A stretch of DNA of 64,000 bases from Stomorhina lunata. Its lineage: Eukaryota > Arthropoda > Insecta > Diptera > Rhiniidae. The notes beneath the pieces are model-generated. The model was not told where the DNA came from. It saw only the letters and a program-made list of their open reading frames with translations, and ran no database searches. The stretch is from positions 24,764,640-24,828,639 of the forward strand of contig OW121744.1 in NCBI GenBank assembly GCA_933228675.1, given 5' to 3'. Made by a program: the position numbers and the translations under genes. Below, piece after piece: positions 11,985-25,969 of the stretch (positions are counted from its first letter, which is position 1; the number at the start of each line of letters is the position of its first letter).

Positions 11985-14745
11985 ATTTAAAAAAATTTCG
12001 ATAATAAAATTTTTTATGAGCAGTTTTCGATAATAAAATTTTTTATAGAAAATTGTCGATATTAAAATTTTTTATAGAAAATTTTCGATATTAAAATTTT
12101 TTATAGAAAATTTTCGATATTAAAATTTTTTATAGAAAATTTTCGATATTAAAATTTTTTATAGAAAATTTTCGATATTAAAATTTTTTATAGAAAATTT
12201 TCGATATTAAAATTTTTTATAGAAAATTTTCGATATTAAAATTTTGTTATAGAAAATTTTCGATATTAAATTTTGTTATAGAAAATTTTCGATATTAACA
12301 TTTTTTATAGAAAATTTTCGATATTAAAATTTTTTATAGAAAATTTTCGATATTAAAATTTTTTATAGAAAATTTTCGATATTAAAATTTTTTATAGAAA
12401 ATTTTCGATATTAAAATTTTTTATAGAAAATTTTCGATATTAAATTTTGTTATAGAAAATTTTTGATATTAAATTTTGTTATAGAAAATTTTTGATATTA
12501 AATATTGTTATAGAAAATTTCGATATTAAAATATTTTACAGAAAATTTTCGATATTTAAATTTTTTAAAGAAAATTTTCGATATTAAATTTTGTTATAGA
12601 AAATTTTCGATATTAAATATTGTTATAGAAAATTGCGATATTAAAATATTTTTTAGAAAATTTTCGATATTTAAATTTTTTAAAGAAAATTTTCGATATT
12701 AAAATTTTTTATAGGAAATTTTCGATAATAACATTTTTTATAGAAAATATTCAAAATAAAATTTTTTAGAGAAAACTTTCAAAAATAAAATTTTATAGAA
12801 AATTTTTGATAATAAAATTTTATTTTATTGAAAATTTTCGACATAAAATTTTGTTAAAGAAAATTTTCGACATTAAAATATTTTTTAGAAAATTTTCGAT
12901 AGTAAAATTTTTTATAGAAAATTTTCGATATTAAAATTTTTTGTAGAAAATTTTTGATATTAAAATTTTTTATAGAAAATTTTCGATATTAAAATTTTTT
13001 ATAGAAAATTTTCGATATTAAAATTTTTTATAGAAAATTTTTGATAATAAAATTTTTTATAGAAAATTTTCGATATTTAAATTTTTTGTAGAAAATTTTC
13101 GATTTTTAAATTTTTTGTAGGAAATTTTCGATTTTTAAATTTTTTGTAGAACATTTTGGATTTTTAAATTTTTTGTAGAAAATTTTGGATTTTTAAATTA
13201 TCGAAAATTTTTTATAGAAAATTTTCGAATATTTAAATTTTTTTATAGAAAATTTTGAATATTTAAATTTTTTTTTTAGAAAATTTTCGATATTAAAATT
13301 TTATATAGAAAATTTTTGACATTAAAATTTTTTTTACAAAAAATTTTTGATATTAAAATGTTTTACAGAAAATTTTCGATAATTACTTTTTTTATAAAAA
13401 ATTTTCGATTTTAAAATTTTTGTATAAAATTTCCGATATTATTTTTTTTTATTTATTTATTGAAAGTTTTCGATATTAAAATTTTTTTTATAGAAAATTT
13501 TCGATATTAAATTTTGTTATAGAAAATTTTCGATATTAAAATATTTTATAGAAAATTTTCGATATTATTTTTTTATTGAAAGTTTTCGATACTAAAATTT
13601 TTTTATAGAAAATTTTCGGTATAAAATTTTTTTATAGAAAATTTTCGGTATACAATTTTTTTTAGAAAATTTTCGATAGTATAATTTTTATAAAACATTT
13701 TCGATAATCAATAGTATTTTTTTATTGAAAATGTTCGATATTAAAAGTTTTTATAGAAAATTTTCAATAATAACATTTTTTATAGAAAATTTTCGATAAT
13801 AAAATTTTTATAGAAAATTTTCGATAATAACATTTTTTATAGAAAATTTTCCATAATAAAATTTTTTATAGAAAATTTTCGATAAAAAAATTTTTTATAG
13901 AAAATTTTCGATAGTAAAATGTGTAATAGACAATTTTTGATAGTAACATTTTTGATAGAAAATTTTCAATAGTAAAATTTTTTATAGAAAATTTTCAATA
14001 GTAAAATTTTTTAAAGAAAATTTTCAATATTAAATTTGTTAATTGAAAATGTTCAAAAATAAAATTTTATAGAAAATTTTCGATATTAAAATTTTTTATA
14101 GAAAATTTTCGATATTAAAATTTTTTATAGAAAATTTTCGATATTAATATTTTATTGAAAATTTTCGATATTACAAATTTTTTTAGAAAATTTTCGATAA
14201 TAAAATTTTTTATAAAAAAATTTCGATAGTAAAATGTGTAATAGAAAAATTTTGATAGAATATTTTCAATAGTAAAATTTTTCATAGAAAACTTTCAATA
14301 GTAAAATATTTTATAGAAAATTTTCAATAGTAAAATTTTTTAAAGACAATTTTCAATATTAAATTTGTTAATAGAAAATATTCAAAAATAAAATTTTATA
14401 GAAAATTTTTAATAATAAAATTTTTTATAGAAATTTTTCTATAATAAATTTTTTTATATAAAATTTTCGATACTAAAATTTTTAATAGAAAATTTTCTAT
14501 AATAAAATTTTTTATAGAAAATTTTTGATAATAAAATTTTTTATAGAAAATTTTTGATAATAAAATTTTTTATAGAAAAATTTCGATACTAAAATTTTTT
14601 ATAAAAAAATTTTCGATAATAAATTTTTTTTTTCAATATAAAATTTCAATAAAATTTTTTTATTGTAATTTTCGACATTAAAATTTTTTATAGAAAATTT
14701 TGAATAATAAAATTTTTTATATTTTTTTTTATGTTCGATATTACA
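11985..14745. repeat. Satellite array B, 29-bp unit
   Basis: Tandem array whose unit is 29 bp: TTTTTTATAGAAAA (14) followed by TTTTCGATATTAAAA (15). The left third (12060-12480) is nearly homogeneous; the rest is a patchwork of variants and indels. The core TATAGAAAATTTTCGA is shared with arrays C to I. Short open frames such as 14599-14805 are satellite sequence. Confidence 0.95.
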
Positions 14746-16284
14746 TTTTTTTCTTTTATTTGATCTTTCCATCGATGTTTCTACTGCGAGTTTCGTCGGG
14801 ATCATTTTCGAACACTTTTCTTGCTGCAGTATTACATTCCTTAGAGACTACTTAGGCCAACAAAGCTTCTGTTAGCAAGTTGATTCTTCGTTTGAATCAC
14901 GAACGATCGTGATATTTAAGAAAATTACAAAAAGTCGTCGGCTCTTGGTGGTAGTATTACTTGATTATTGCAGGTACTGTGTGTTCGGGCTTAACCGACT
15001 ATTACACTTTTATACTTGTTTTGGGTTATTTTAATTTTTTATTAATGTCATTTTAAATTCACAAATTTTAGACCCACTGTTGTCGGCTAATGATATTTTT
15101 TATACTTCCAAATTATTTTTGCAATTTTAATTTGAAATTTCTATTAATAGCAAAAATAACAGAAATTAAAAAAATTTATTTTTTGAGTATAATTTTTACC
15201 TTATAATCTTAAACAAAAATTATTAAGTTAATTTAAAAATAATAAAAAAATTACCAGTGTTGTAAAAAGCTTTAAAACGTAAATAAAAAACAAGTATAAT
15301 TCAAATAATAAACAAAAAATAATATTTAATGAATAATAAATATTTTTTAATAAATAATTATTAGCTTTTAAAAAGCTTAAAATTAAATTTATATACAATA
15401 GAAAAAAGGTTTTGTAAAATCATTTAAAAAATCGGTATCATCAAATTAAAAAAGCTAAAAGAAAATTTTATTCAAAAAATTTAGTATATTTTTTTTTTTG
15501 AAATAATAATAAAAATAATGCTAATTATTTTTTCGACAAAGGATAACCAAGAAATTCGTTACAAAATCAGGTTAAACCGAAAATGGCAAGATTTTATAAT
15601 TTTATAGAACCGAAAACTAATTGAAAAAAACAAATCCTAAAACATCAAGACATAATTTTTTATTTTATTTTTTAGTTTATTTCCGTCCATAAACATTTTT
15701 AGAAAAAAATATTTATTTTTTTAAACAAAAAAAAAAATTTGAATTTGTGCACATTTAGTTGAAAAAAAAAAAATAAAAGAAAAACTATCTATCAGCTACA
15801 TAAAAATACAAATAATTATACAGAATGTATTAATTACAAGGGACCATTTTTACAAGTTCCTTCTCAAACAAATAATAAAATATTTTTAAATTTTATTGTT
15901 TTCAAGGTTTTTTTTTAATTAAAATCAACTCGCCTCAATATTTTTTTTTTTTTTTTAACAAATGTGCATAATTCAAATTATTTAATTTATGTGCTATTTA
16001 GTTAATTTTTTCTTTTATAAAAGGGCTCAAGTTAAATATGAAACTATTGTCATAATTTAAATACATTATATTTCTGTAATACGATTCATAGAAAGTCCAA
16101 ACTTTGTAATTTTTAATTTGTTCTAAAAAAAATATTAATTTATATTTTGAATTAATTAGAAAAATTGTGATTAAATGTAGTGCACTACACTAAGTAGTAG
16201 CTAAATGTTGTGCACTATACTAAGAATTCAGTTTTGAAAACAAATATTTCCCCAAACCAACTTTAAAAATTCTCAACATTTTCG
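14746..16284. other. Spacer between satellite arrays
   Basis: 14760-15030 is less AT-rich and unique-looking. At about 14985-15025 it carries GTTCGGGCTTAACCGACT followed by ACTTGTTTT, which resembles the end of the TIR element at 44397-45527. The remainder is A/T-rich with no gene. A GTAGTGCACTACACTAAGTA block is partly duplicated at 16176-16230. Confidence 0.5.
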
Positions 16285-19200
16285 TTTAAAAATTTTTGTT
16301 ACTAAAATTTTCGATATTAAAATTTTTATAGAAAATTTGCGATAGTAAAATTTTGCATCGAAAATTTTTGATAGTAAAATTTTTTATAGAAAATTTTTGA
16401 TATTAAATTTTTTACAAAAAATTTTCGATAAAATTTTTTTTATAGAGAATTTTGATATAAAAATTTTTATAGAAAATTTTCGATATTAAAATCTTTTATA
16501 GGAAATTTTTGATATTAAAATTTTTTATAGAAAATTGTCGATATTTAATTTTTTATAGAAAATTTTAAGTATTAACATTTTTAAAGAAAATTGTCGATTT
16601 GAAATTTTTTTAGACAAAATTATCGATTTGAAAATATACAGAGAAAATTTTCAATATTAACATTTTTAATATAAAATTTTTGATCTTAAATTTTTTATAG
16701 AAAAAATCGAAATTAATTGAAAATTTTTGATCTTAAATTTTTTTTAGAAAATCAATATAAAATTTTTTTATAGACAGTTGTTAATATTGAAATTTTTAAA
16801 TAGTCGATCTTAAAATCTTATATGAACAATTTTCGATATTAAATTTTTTATATAAAATTTTCGATCATAAAATTTTTGATAATACAATTTTTTATAAAAA
16901 ATTTTTGATTATAAATTTTTTTTAACTCATTTTCGATACTAAAATTTTTTATAGAAAATTTTCGATATAAAAGTTTTTTAAAGAAAATTTTCGATATAAA
17001 AATTTTTTATAGAAAATTTTCGATATTCAGAATTTTTATAGAAAATTTTCGATATTAAAAGTTTTTATAGAAAATTTTCTGTATTAAAATTTTTTATAGA
17101 AAATTTTCGATAATAAATTTTTTTCTAGAAAATTTTCCGTATTAAAATTTTTATTAGAAAATTTTTGATATTAACATTTTTTATAGAAAATTATTGATAT
17201 TTAAATTTATTATAGAAAATTTTCGATAGAAACATTTTTTGTAGAAAATTTTTATATTAAAATTTTTTATAGAAAATTTTCGATAGTAAAATTTTGTATC
17301 GAAAATTTTTGATAGTAAAATTTTTTATAGAAAATTTTTGATATTAAATTTTTTACAAAAAATTTTCGATATAATTTTTTTTTATAGAGAATTTTGATAT
17401 AAAAATTTTGATAGAAAATTTTCGATATTAAAATCTTTTAAAGAAAATTTTAGGAACGTTTTAATATTATAATTTTTTATAGAAAATTGTCGATATTTAA
17501 TTTTTTATAGAAAATTTTAAGTATTAACATTTTTAAAGAAAATTGTTCATTTGAATATTTTTTAGAAAATTTTCAATATAAAATTTTTTTATAGAAAGTT
17601 GTTAATATTGAAATTTTTTATAGAAAATAGTCGATCTTAAAATCTTATATGAACAATTTTCGATATTAAATTTTTTTTATATAAAATTTTCGATCATAAA
17701 ATTTTTGATAATACAATTTTTTATAAATAATTTTTGATTATAAATTTTTTTTAACTCATTTTCGATACTAAAATTTTTTATAGAAAATTTTTGATATACA
17801 AATTTTCAATATTAAAATTTTTTATAGAAAATTTTCGATATTAAAATTTTTCATAGAAAATTTTTGAAATTAAAATTTTTTATACAAAATTATTAATATT
17901 AAAATTTTTATTGGAAAATTTTTGATATTAACACTTTTTATAGAAAATTATTGATATTTAAATTTTTTATAGAAAATTTTCAATATTAAAATTTTTATAA
18001 AAAAATTTCGATAGTAAAATTTTTAAAGAAAATTTTTGATGCTAAAATTTTTTTATACAAAATTTTCGATACAAAATTTTCGATAAACATTTTTTTATAA
18101 AAAATTTTCTATGGAAAATTTTTTTATAAAAAATTTTCTATGGAAAATTTTGATATTAAAATTTTTAATAGAAAATTTTCGATATTAAAATTTTTTATGG
18201 AAAATTTTCGATATTAAAATTTTTATAGAAATTTTTTGATATTAAAATTGTTTATTAAAAATTTTTGATATTAAGTTTTTTTACAGAAAATTTTTGATAT
18301 TAAACTTTTTTATATTATTGATATTTTTTATATATTGATATTAAAAATTTTTATAAAAAATTGTCGATTTTAAAATTTTTCATAAAAAATTTTCGATATT
18401 AAAATTTTTCATAGAAAATTTTCGATATTAAAATTTTCATAGAAAATTTTCGATATTAAAATTTTCATAGAAAATTTTCGATATTAAAATTTTTATAGAA
18501 AATTTTCGATGTTAAAATTTTTTATAGAAAATTTTCGATGTTAAAATTTTTTATAGAAAATTTTCGATGTTAAAATTTTTTATAGAAAATTTTCGATGTT
18601 AAAATTTTTTATAGAAAATTTTCGATATTAAAATTTTTTATAGAAAATTTTTGATGTTAAAATTTTTTATAGAAAATTTTCGATGTTAAAATTTTTTATA
18701 GAAACTTTTCGATGTTAAAATTTTTTATAGAAAATTTTCGATGTTGAAATTTTTTATATAAAATTTTCAAAAATAAAATTTTTTATAGAAAATTTTCAAA
18801 AATAAAATTTTTTATAGAAAATTTTTGATAATAAAATTTTTAATAGAAAATTTTTGATAATAAAATTTTTTATAGAAAATTTTCGATGTTAAAATTTTTT
18901 ATAGAAAATTTTCGATATTAAAATTTTTTACAGAAAATTTTCGATATTAAAATTTTTTATAGAAAATTTTCGATATTAAAATTTTCATAGAAAATTTTCG
19001 ATATTAAAATTTTTCATAGAAAATTTTCGATATTAAAATTTTCATAGAAAATTTTCGATATTAAAATTTTTATAGAAAATTTTCGATGTTAAAATTTTTT
19101 ATAGAAAATTTTCGATGTTAAAATTTTTTATAGAAAATTTTCGATGTTAAAATTTTTTATAGAAAATTTTCGATATTAAAATTTTTTATAGAAAATTTTT

Positions 19201-20280
19201 GATGTTAAAATTTTTTATAGAAAATTTTCGATGTTAAAATTTTTTATAGAAACTTTTCGATGTTAAAATTTTTTATAGAAAATTTTCGATGTTAAAATTT
19301 TTTATAGAAAATTTTCGATATTAAAATTTTTTATAGAAAATTTTCGATATTAAAATTTTTTATAGAAAATTTTCGATATTAAAATTTTTTATAGAAAATT
19401 TTCGATATTAAAATTTTTTATAGAAAATTTTCGATATTAACATTTTTATAGAAAATTTTCCGTATTAAAATTTTTGATAGAAAATTTTCGATAATAAAAT
19501 TTTTTCTAGAAAATTTTCGATATTTAGATTTTTATAGAAAATTTTCAATATTAACAGCTTTTATAGAAAATTTTCGATATTAAAATTATTTAAATAAAAT
19601 TTTCGATCACAAAACTTTATATAGAAAATTTTCGGTCTTTAAATTTTTTACAGAAAACTTTAGATAATAAAATTTTCGATATTAACATTTTTTATAGAAA
19701 ATTTTCGATAATAATTTTTTTTTTAGAAAATCTTCGATATTAAAGTTTTTTTAGAAAATTTTCGATATTAAAATTTTTAAAGAAAATTTTCGATATTACA
19801 GTTTTTGATAGAAAATTTTGATATTTAAAATTTTATAGATAATTTTCGATATTCAAATTTTTTATAGAAAATTTTCGACAATAAAATTTTTTATAGAAAA
19901 TTTTCGATATTTAAATTTTTTTACAGAAAATTAACGATATTAAAATTTTTTATAGAAAATTATTGATATTAAAATTTTATATAGAAAATTTTCGATAGAA
20001 AAATTTTTTGTAGAAAATTTTGATATTAAAGTTTTTTATAGAAAATTTTCGATATTAAAATTTGTTATACAAAATTTTCGATATAAAATTTGTCGATATT
20101 AAAATTTTCGATAATAAAATTTTTTATAGAAAATTTTCGTTATTAAAACTTTCATAGAAAATTTTTGATATTAAAATTTTTTATTGAAAATTTTCGATAG
20201 TAAAATATTTTATAGAAAATTTTCGATATTAAATTTTTTTATAGAAAATTTTTGGTATAAAATTTTTTATAGAACATTTT
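16285..20280. repeat. Satellite array C, 29-bp unit with higher-order repeats
   Basis: Same 29-bp family as array B, about 4 kb. Two higher-order duplications are visible. A block with TTTTGCATCGAAAA, TAGAGAATTTTGATA and AACTCATTTTCGATAC lies at about 16330-16960 and again at about 17281-17790. A second block carrying the rare variant TAGAAACTTTTCGATG is repeated with an offset of about 548 bp (18701 and 19249). The flanks of the array are decayed and its centre (18370-19440) is homogeneous. Confidence 0.93.
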
Positions 20281-22259
20281 TGTGACTTGTTTAAACCAAA
20301 TCAATGATTTCGAACGCCAAAATAGTGAAGCTATAATTGCAACTTTAATTTGCGGGGTATTTGGTAGAGGAGTTAAAAAGTTAGGATGTCTACTTCTAGT
20401 TATTGAGAGTTCTTAGAATTTTGGAACTTAAAAATGTTGAAGCTAGTCGTTACCAATTTGTTGGGACGTTCATCGGATTTTGCAGATATCCCTTTGAAGG
20501 TAAATATTGGAAAATTTTCGAAAATTTAATATTAATAGGATATTTTCCGAAAATAGATTATTTATTGCATATTTTCCGCAAATTGACTAATAGGAAACAT
20601 TTTGTTTAAAAGGTTTATCAACAATTTTATGACATCAAACATTTAACTAAAAAGTTTTACTGTAGTGTATTGCACTAAGATCCCAATTTATTACAATTAT
20701 TTATTATTGTAATAAATAGTTTTTCGATAAAAACAAAAAATTTTGAAAATTTTCTTTTTTAAAAATTTTCCATAGATAAGTTTTTAAAGTGTTTGGGAAC
20801 TGACTATTTACAGGATTTTTTTTAAATATTGAAATATTTTCGACAACAAAAAAAAAACTTTGAAATTAATTATTTTTAAATTAAAATAAAATTGAGTCCT
20901 TTTTTTAGTTTTTATATTATTTACACTTTTTTTATTTTAAATTTTTTCGTAATTGTATATATAACATTTTTGTTTTATTAAAACTTATATCAAAAACTTT
21001 AAAATTTTTCTTTAATATTTCTACAAAGTTTTTTTCTTTAATACAAAATTCAATTGAAATGAGCCAAAAATAATCTTCAATTGAATTTTAAAAAATATTA
21101 GAGAAAAACTTTCAAAGAAATGTTTATAATTATTTAACCAAAAAAACCCAAAGAAAATTTATTAAAAAAAAATTATATAAAAAATTATATATAAAAGATA
21201 TTTTTTTATATAAATAACGTCACGTGGAAAAGGTAAAAACTTAAACGATAAATATTAAATCAATCAAAAAACATAAAAAAAATTAATAATTTTTATATTA
21301 ACCCGTAAATATGTAGACAGTGAAAATATTTAAATGTTTTCTCACATAAATTCAAAATATTTAATTTTGTATCAGTTCAGCTTCTAAATCATCAAACATT
21401 CTCTCATAACATACATGTATATCCAAATTATATATGATCCACAGATTTCCAAAAAAATATATATATATAATAATATTACTTAGAAAATCCATATATTATA
21501 AATAAATTATTACATTATATATTTTAAATCATTTATACATACATACACCAAAAATGAATCCAAAATTCAAAATCCAAAAAAAAAAGAAGAAAAATCGTAA
21601 GAAAACCGAAATCTTTGCGTCATAAAATGCTAATAATTGAATAAAATAATATTAAAAATAAATTAAATAAAATGAAATGATTTAAGCTTAAATAAGTAAT
21701 TTAAGAAGTTATTATAAAATCTAAACTAATTAAAACTAAAAACCAAAAAAAAGAGGAGTAAAACGTATATTATTATAACATTCAATGATAATGAATGGAT
21801 TTGTAATAAAATACAAAATAATAATGAATGTTTTATTAAAGGATATTTGACATAAATATTAAATCCTTAACACTTACACTAATTATAAAAATTAAAAAAA
21901 AAATAAAAAACAAAAACCAAATAAATATTAATGTACACTTATTTAATAAGAAATATCTGAAAAATAAATACAAAATTCATAAAATAAAAATTGAAATTAG
22001 TATTTATTTCTAAATATCAAAAGGAAATAATTTTTTAAAAAGTTTTACATAAGTGTATTGCACTAGAATCCTAATTTATTGCAAATTTTTATTATTGTAA
22101 TAAATCACGGATTATATCTAATTTGTGAGGCAGAATAAATACGAATTATAGTATCAACAAATATCAAAAGTGGAGGTTATTATCTTAACAGAAACACAAA
22201 ATTTATACTGAAATTTTTGGAAAAGTCATAAAATTTTCTATGAAATTAATCGAATATTG
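20281..22259. other. AT-rich spacer with dispersed repeat fragments
   Basis: No gene. 20600-20740 and 22030-22190 each contain the dispersed repeat also found at 61370-61710, with shared blocks AAAAAGTTTTACTGTAGTGT, TTATTATTGTAATAAAT and AATAAATACGAATTAT. The rest is A/T-rich. A 68-codon open frame at 20403-20609 shows no domain. Confidence 0.5.
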
Positions 22260-24840
22260 AGTATAAGAAATTTTTCAAAATAGGCTATTTAAAAGCACTT
22301 TTCTAAAAACCACTTTTAAAAGGAAGTTTTTCGTAAAATTACTATATATAGCAAAATTTTAAAAAATAAACTATTGTAGGAAATTTTTCGAAAAATAACT
22401 ATTTATAAGAAAATTTTCGAAAATTTACTATTTAAAGGAAAGTTTTCATAAATTTACTATTTATAGAAAATTTTTTGAAAATTTACTATTTTTAGAAAAT
22501 TTTTTGAAAATTGATTAATTATAGGAAATTTTTCGAAAATTCATAATTTATAGGAAATTTTTCGAAAATTAACTATTTATAGGAAATTTTTCGAAAATTT
22601 ACTATTTATAGGAAACTTTTCAAAAATTTACTATTTATACAAAATTTTTCGAAAATTGACTATAGGAAATTTTTCAAAAATTTACTATTTATAGGAAATT
22701 TTTCGAAAATTTACTATTTATAGGAAATTTTTCTAAAATTGACTATTTATAGAAAATTTTTCAAAAATTTACTATTTATAGTAAATTTTTTAAAAATTTA
22801 TTTAGGGAATTTTTGGAAAATTGACTATTAATAGAAAATTTTGGAAAAATTGACTAGTTATAGGAAATTTTTCGGAAGTTGACAAATTATATGAAATTTT
22901 TCGAAAATTTACTATTTATACGAAATTTTTCGAAAATTTATAGGAAATTTTTTTATTTATAGGAAATTTTTCAAAAATTTTCTATTTATAGGAAATTTTA
23001 CTATTTATAGGAAATTTTTCAAAAATTTTCTATTTATAGGAAATTTTTCAAAATCTTTCTATTTATAGGAAATTTTTCGAAAATTTTTTATTTATAGGAA
23101 ATTTTTCAAAAATTTACTGTCGAAAATTGACTTTATAGGAAATTTGTCGAAAATTTACTATTTATAGGAAATTTTTCGAAAATTTACTATTTATACGAAA
23201 TTTTTCGAAAATTTACTATTTATAGGAAATTTTTTTATTTATAGGAAATTTTTCAAAAATTTTCTATTTATAGGAAATTTTAGTATTTATAGGAAATTTT
23301 TCAAAAATTTTCTATTTATAGGAAATTTTTCAAAAATTTTCTATTTATAGGAAATTTTTCAAAAATTTTCTATTTATAGGAAATTTTTCAAAAATTTTCT
23401 ATTTATTGGAAATTTTTCGAAAATTTTTTATTTATAGGAAATTTTTCAAAAATTTACTGTCGAAAATTGACTTTATAGGAAATTTTTTGAAAATTTATTT
23501 ATAGGAATTTTTTTGAAAATTTACTATTAAGAGAAAATTTTTCGAAAATTGACTATTTATAGAAAATTTTTCAAAAATTGACAATTAATAAGAAATTTTT
23601 CGAAAATTGACTATTTATAGGAGATTTATCAAAAATTTACTATTTAAAGGAAATTTTTCGAAAATTGACTATTTATAGGAAATTTTCGAAAAATTGACTA
23701 TTTATAGGAAATTTTCGAAAAATTGACTATTTAAAAGAAATTTTCGGAAAATTTGCTATTTATAGGAAATTTTTCGAAAATTGACTATTTATAGAAAATT
23801 TTTCGAAAATTGACTATTTAGAAAAAAATTTTCGAAAATTGACTATTTATAGGAAAAATTTTTTAAAAATTGACTATTTATAGAAAAATTTTCGAAAATT
23901 GACTATTTATAGGAAATTTTCGGAAAATTTACTATTTATAGGAATTTTTTTTTAAAATTTTTCGAAAATTGACTATTTATAGGAGATTTATCAAAAATTT
24001 ACTATTTATAGGAAAATTTTCGAAAATTGACTATTTATAGGAGATTTATCAAAAATTTACTATTTATAGGAAAATTTTCGAAAATTGACTATTTATAGGA
24101 AATTTTTCGAAAATTGACTATTTATAGGAAATTTTTCGAAAATTGACTATTTATAGGAAATTTTTCGAAAATTGACTATTTATAGGAAATTTTCGAAAAA
24201 TTGACTATTTATAGGAAATTTTCGAAAAATTGAAAGAAATTTTCGGAAAATTTGCTATTTATAGGAAATTTTTCGAAAATTGACTATTTATAGAAAATTT
24301 TTCGAAAATTGACTATTTAGAAAAAAATTTTCGAAAATTGACTATTTATAGGAAATTTGTCGAAAATTGACTATTTATAGGAAATTTTCGAAAAATTGAC
24401 TATTTATAGGAAATTTTCGAAAAATTGACTATTTAAAAGAAATTTTCGGAAAATTTGCTATTTATAGGAAATTTTTCGAAAATTGAAAATTTATAGGAAA
24501 TTTTCGGAAAATTGACAATTTATAGAAAATTTTCGAAAAATTGACTATTTATAGCAAATTTTTCGAAAATTGACTATTTATAGGAATTTTTTCGAAAATC
24601 GACTATTTATAGGAAATTTTTGGAAAATTGACTATTTATAGGAAATTTTTCGAAAATTGACTATTTATAGGAATTTTTTGGAAAATTGACTATTTATAGG
24701 AATTTTTCGGAAAATTGACTATTTGTATGAAATTTTCGAAAAATTGACTTTTTAAAGGAAAATTTTTTAAAAGTTGAGAGAAATTTTGCGGAAATTTACT
24801 ATATAAAAGAAAATTTTCAAAAACTGACTATTTAAAGGAA
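22260..24840. repeat. Satellite array D, 29-bp unit
   Basis: The unit is GACTATTTATAGGAAA followed by TTTTTCGAAAATT (29 bp), a sister subfamily of arrays B and C sharing TATAGGAAATTTTTCGA. Two local variants, TACTATTT and GACTATTT, occupy different blocks. Internal block duplications are visible; for example the marker TGTCGAAAATTGACTTTATA occurs near 23118 and 23458. Confidence 0.93.
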
Positions 24841-25969
24841 ATTTTCCGAAATAAGATCATAATTACGAATACAAACGACGTAATTTAAAAAGAAATTTTC
24901 CAGATTGCATAAATGCATTGCATAGCTTTTACCCCCTATAAAGTACATATTTTGTTTATACTTTCGTTAATGCAAATTTTGTTAATTAAAAATCACCTTG
25001 AGTTAATGAAAACACATAAATTGCGGTGTCTAAGAGTTTTGTTTACCCTTCACCAGTGATAAGATATTATAGGTTTGTCTATCAGTGCCATACCGATCGA
25101 TTGTCTGTTTACACTGGTCAATAGCCAAAATTACATTTAATGTGTTATAGTATCTCCCCTAAGTACAAAAACTACTAACATTTTTTTTAAAAATTGTTTT
25201 TTTTTAATTTAAAATTTTGAAAGAGGTTCTAAATTTCGAAATAAAAGGTAAAATGTGGTCTTACTTGTCTATGGTTTCTTTTATATTTAGAATTTAATAT
25301 GTAAAAATAAATTTCTTAATAAACTTAATTTTTTATTGAATTAATAATTGTTTACAAATTATTAGTATTCAATTGTAAATGGATTTGGATCCGCATTACA
25401 AAACTATAAAATTTTGAATGCAATAAAAAATTTATTTGTCATATAAATATCGTAAAAATTTAGTTTAATATTAACGTCGGTTTTAAGCGGGAGCAAAATA
25501 ATTAGAAAATAACATTTGAAGCGAAAATTGCAAGTGCAAGAAATAATACAATTTTAATAAAGGGTCAGTGATAATAAAAAGGACAATATATGTGATTAAT
25601 CAAAGGACTATATTTCAATTCAATTTAAAAAAATTAAACAAAGTTCACTATTGAAAGTTGCTGTGAATCGTGAAAATTAATAGGTTTCTAAAATAAATTC
25701 TTTCTGTTAAGCCCAAAAAAAAAAAAACAAAGAATCACAAAAAAAGTATTTTCTAGATAAAAAAAGCCTTTCCTATATATAAAAAAGTTAATCTAGGAAT
25801 CACAAAAAAAAGGATATCAAAAATGACTTTTGAAGTTAAAAAATTTCATTGTGAACATGAAAAAGTTTTAAATTTAAATAAAAAATTGCGAAAAGTGTTG
25901 AAGCGTTTTGTAAAGAATTTAATATTTGTAACAAAAAATCATGGATGATAACCGATTTAAATTTTTCAA
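24841..25969. repeat. Duplicated spacer upstream of FAR copy 1
   Basis: Unique-looking AT-rich sequence that aligns with 38485-39610 upstream of FAR copy 2. Both begin with AAATAAGATCAT, TTACGAATACAAACGA and continue through matching blocks such as CATTTAATGTGTTA. It marks the left part of the tandem duplication unit. The two copies differ by many substitutions and indels, clearly more than the FAR 5' exons do. Confidence 0.75.

Noticed and set aside
20403..20609. 68-codon open frame between satellite arrays
   Set aside because: No domain, and part of it overlaps decayed satellite-like sequence (GGAAAATTTTCGAAAA); likely chance.
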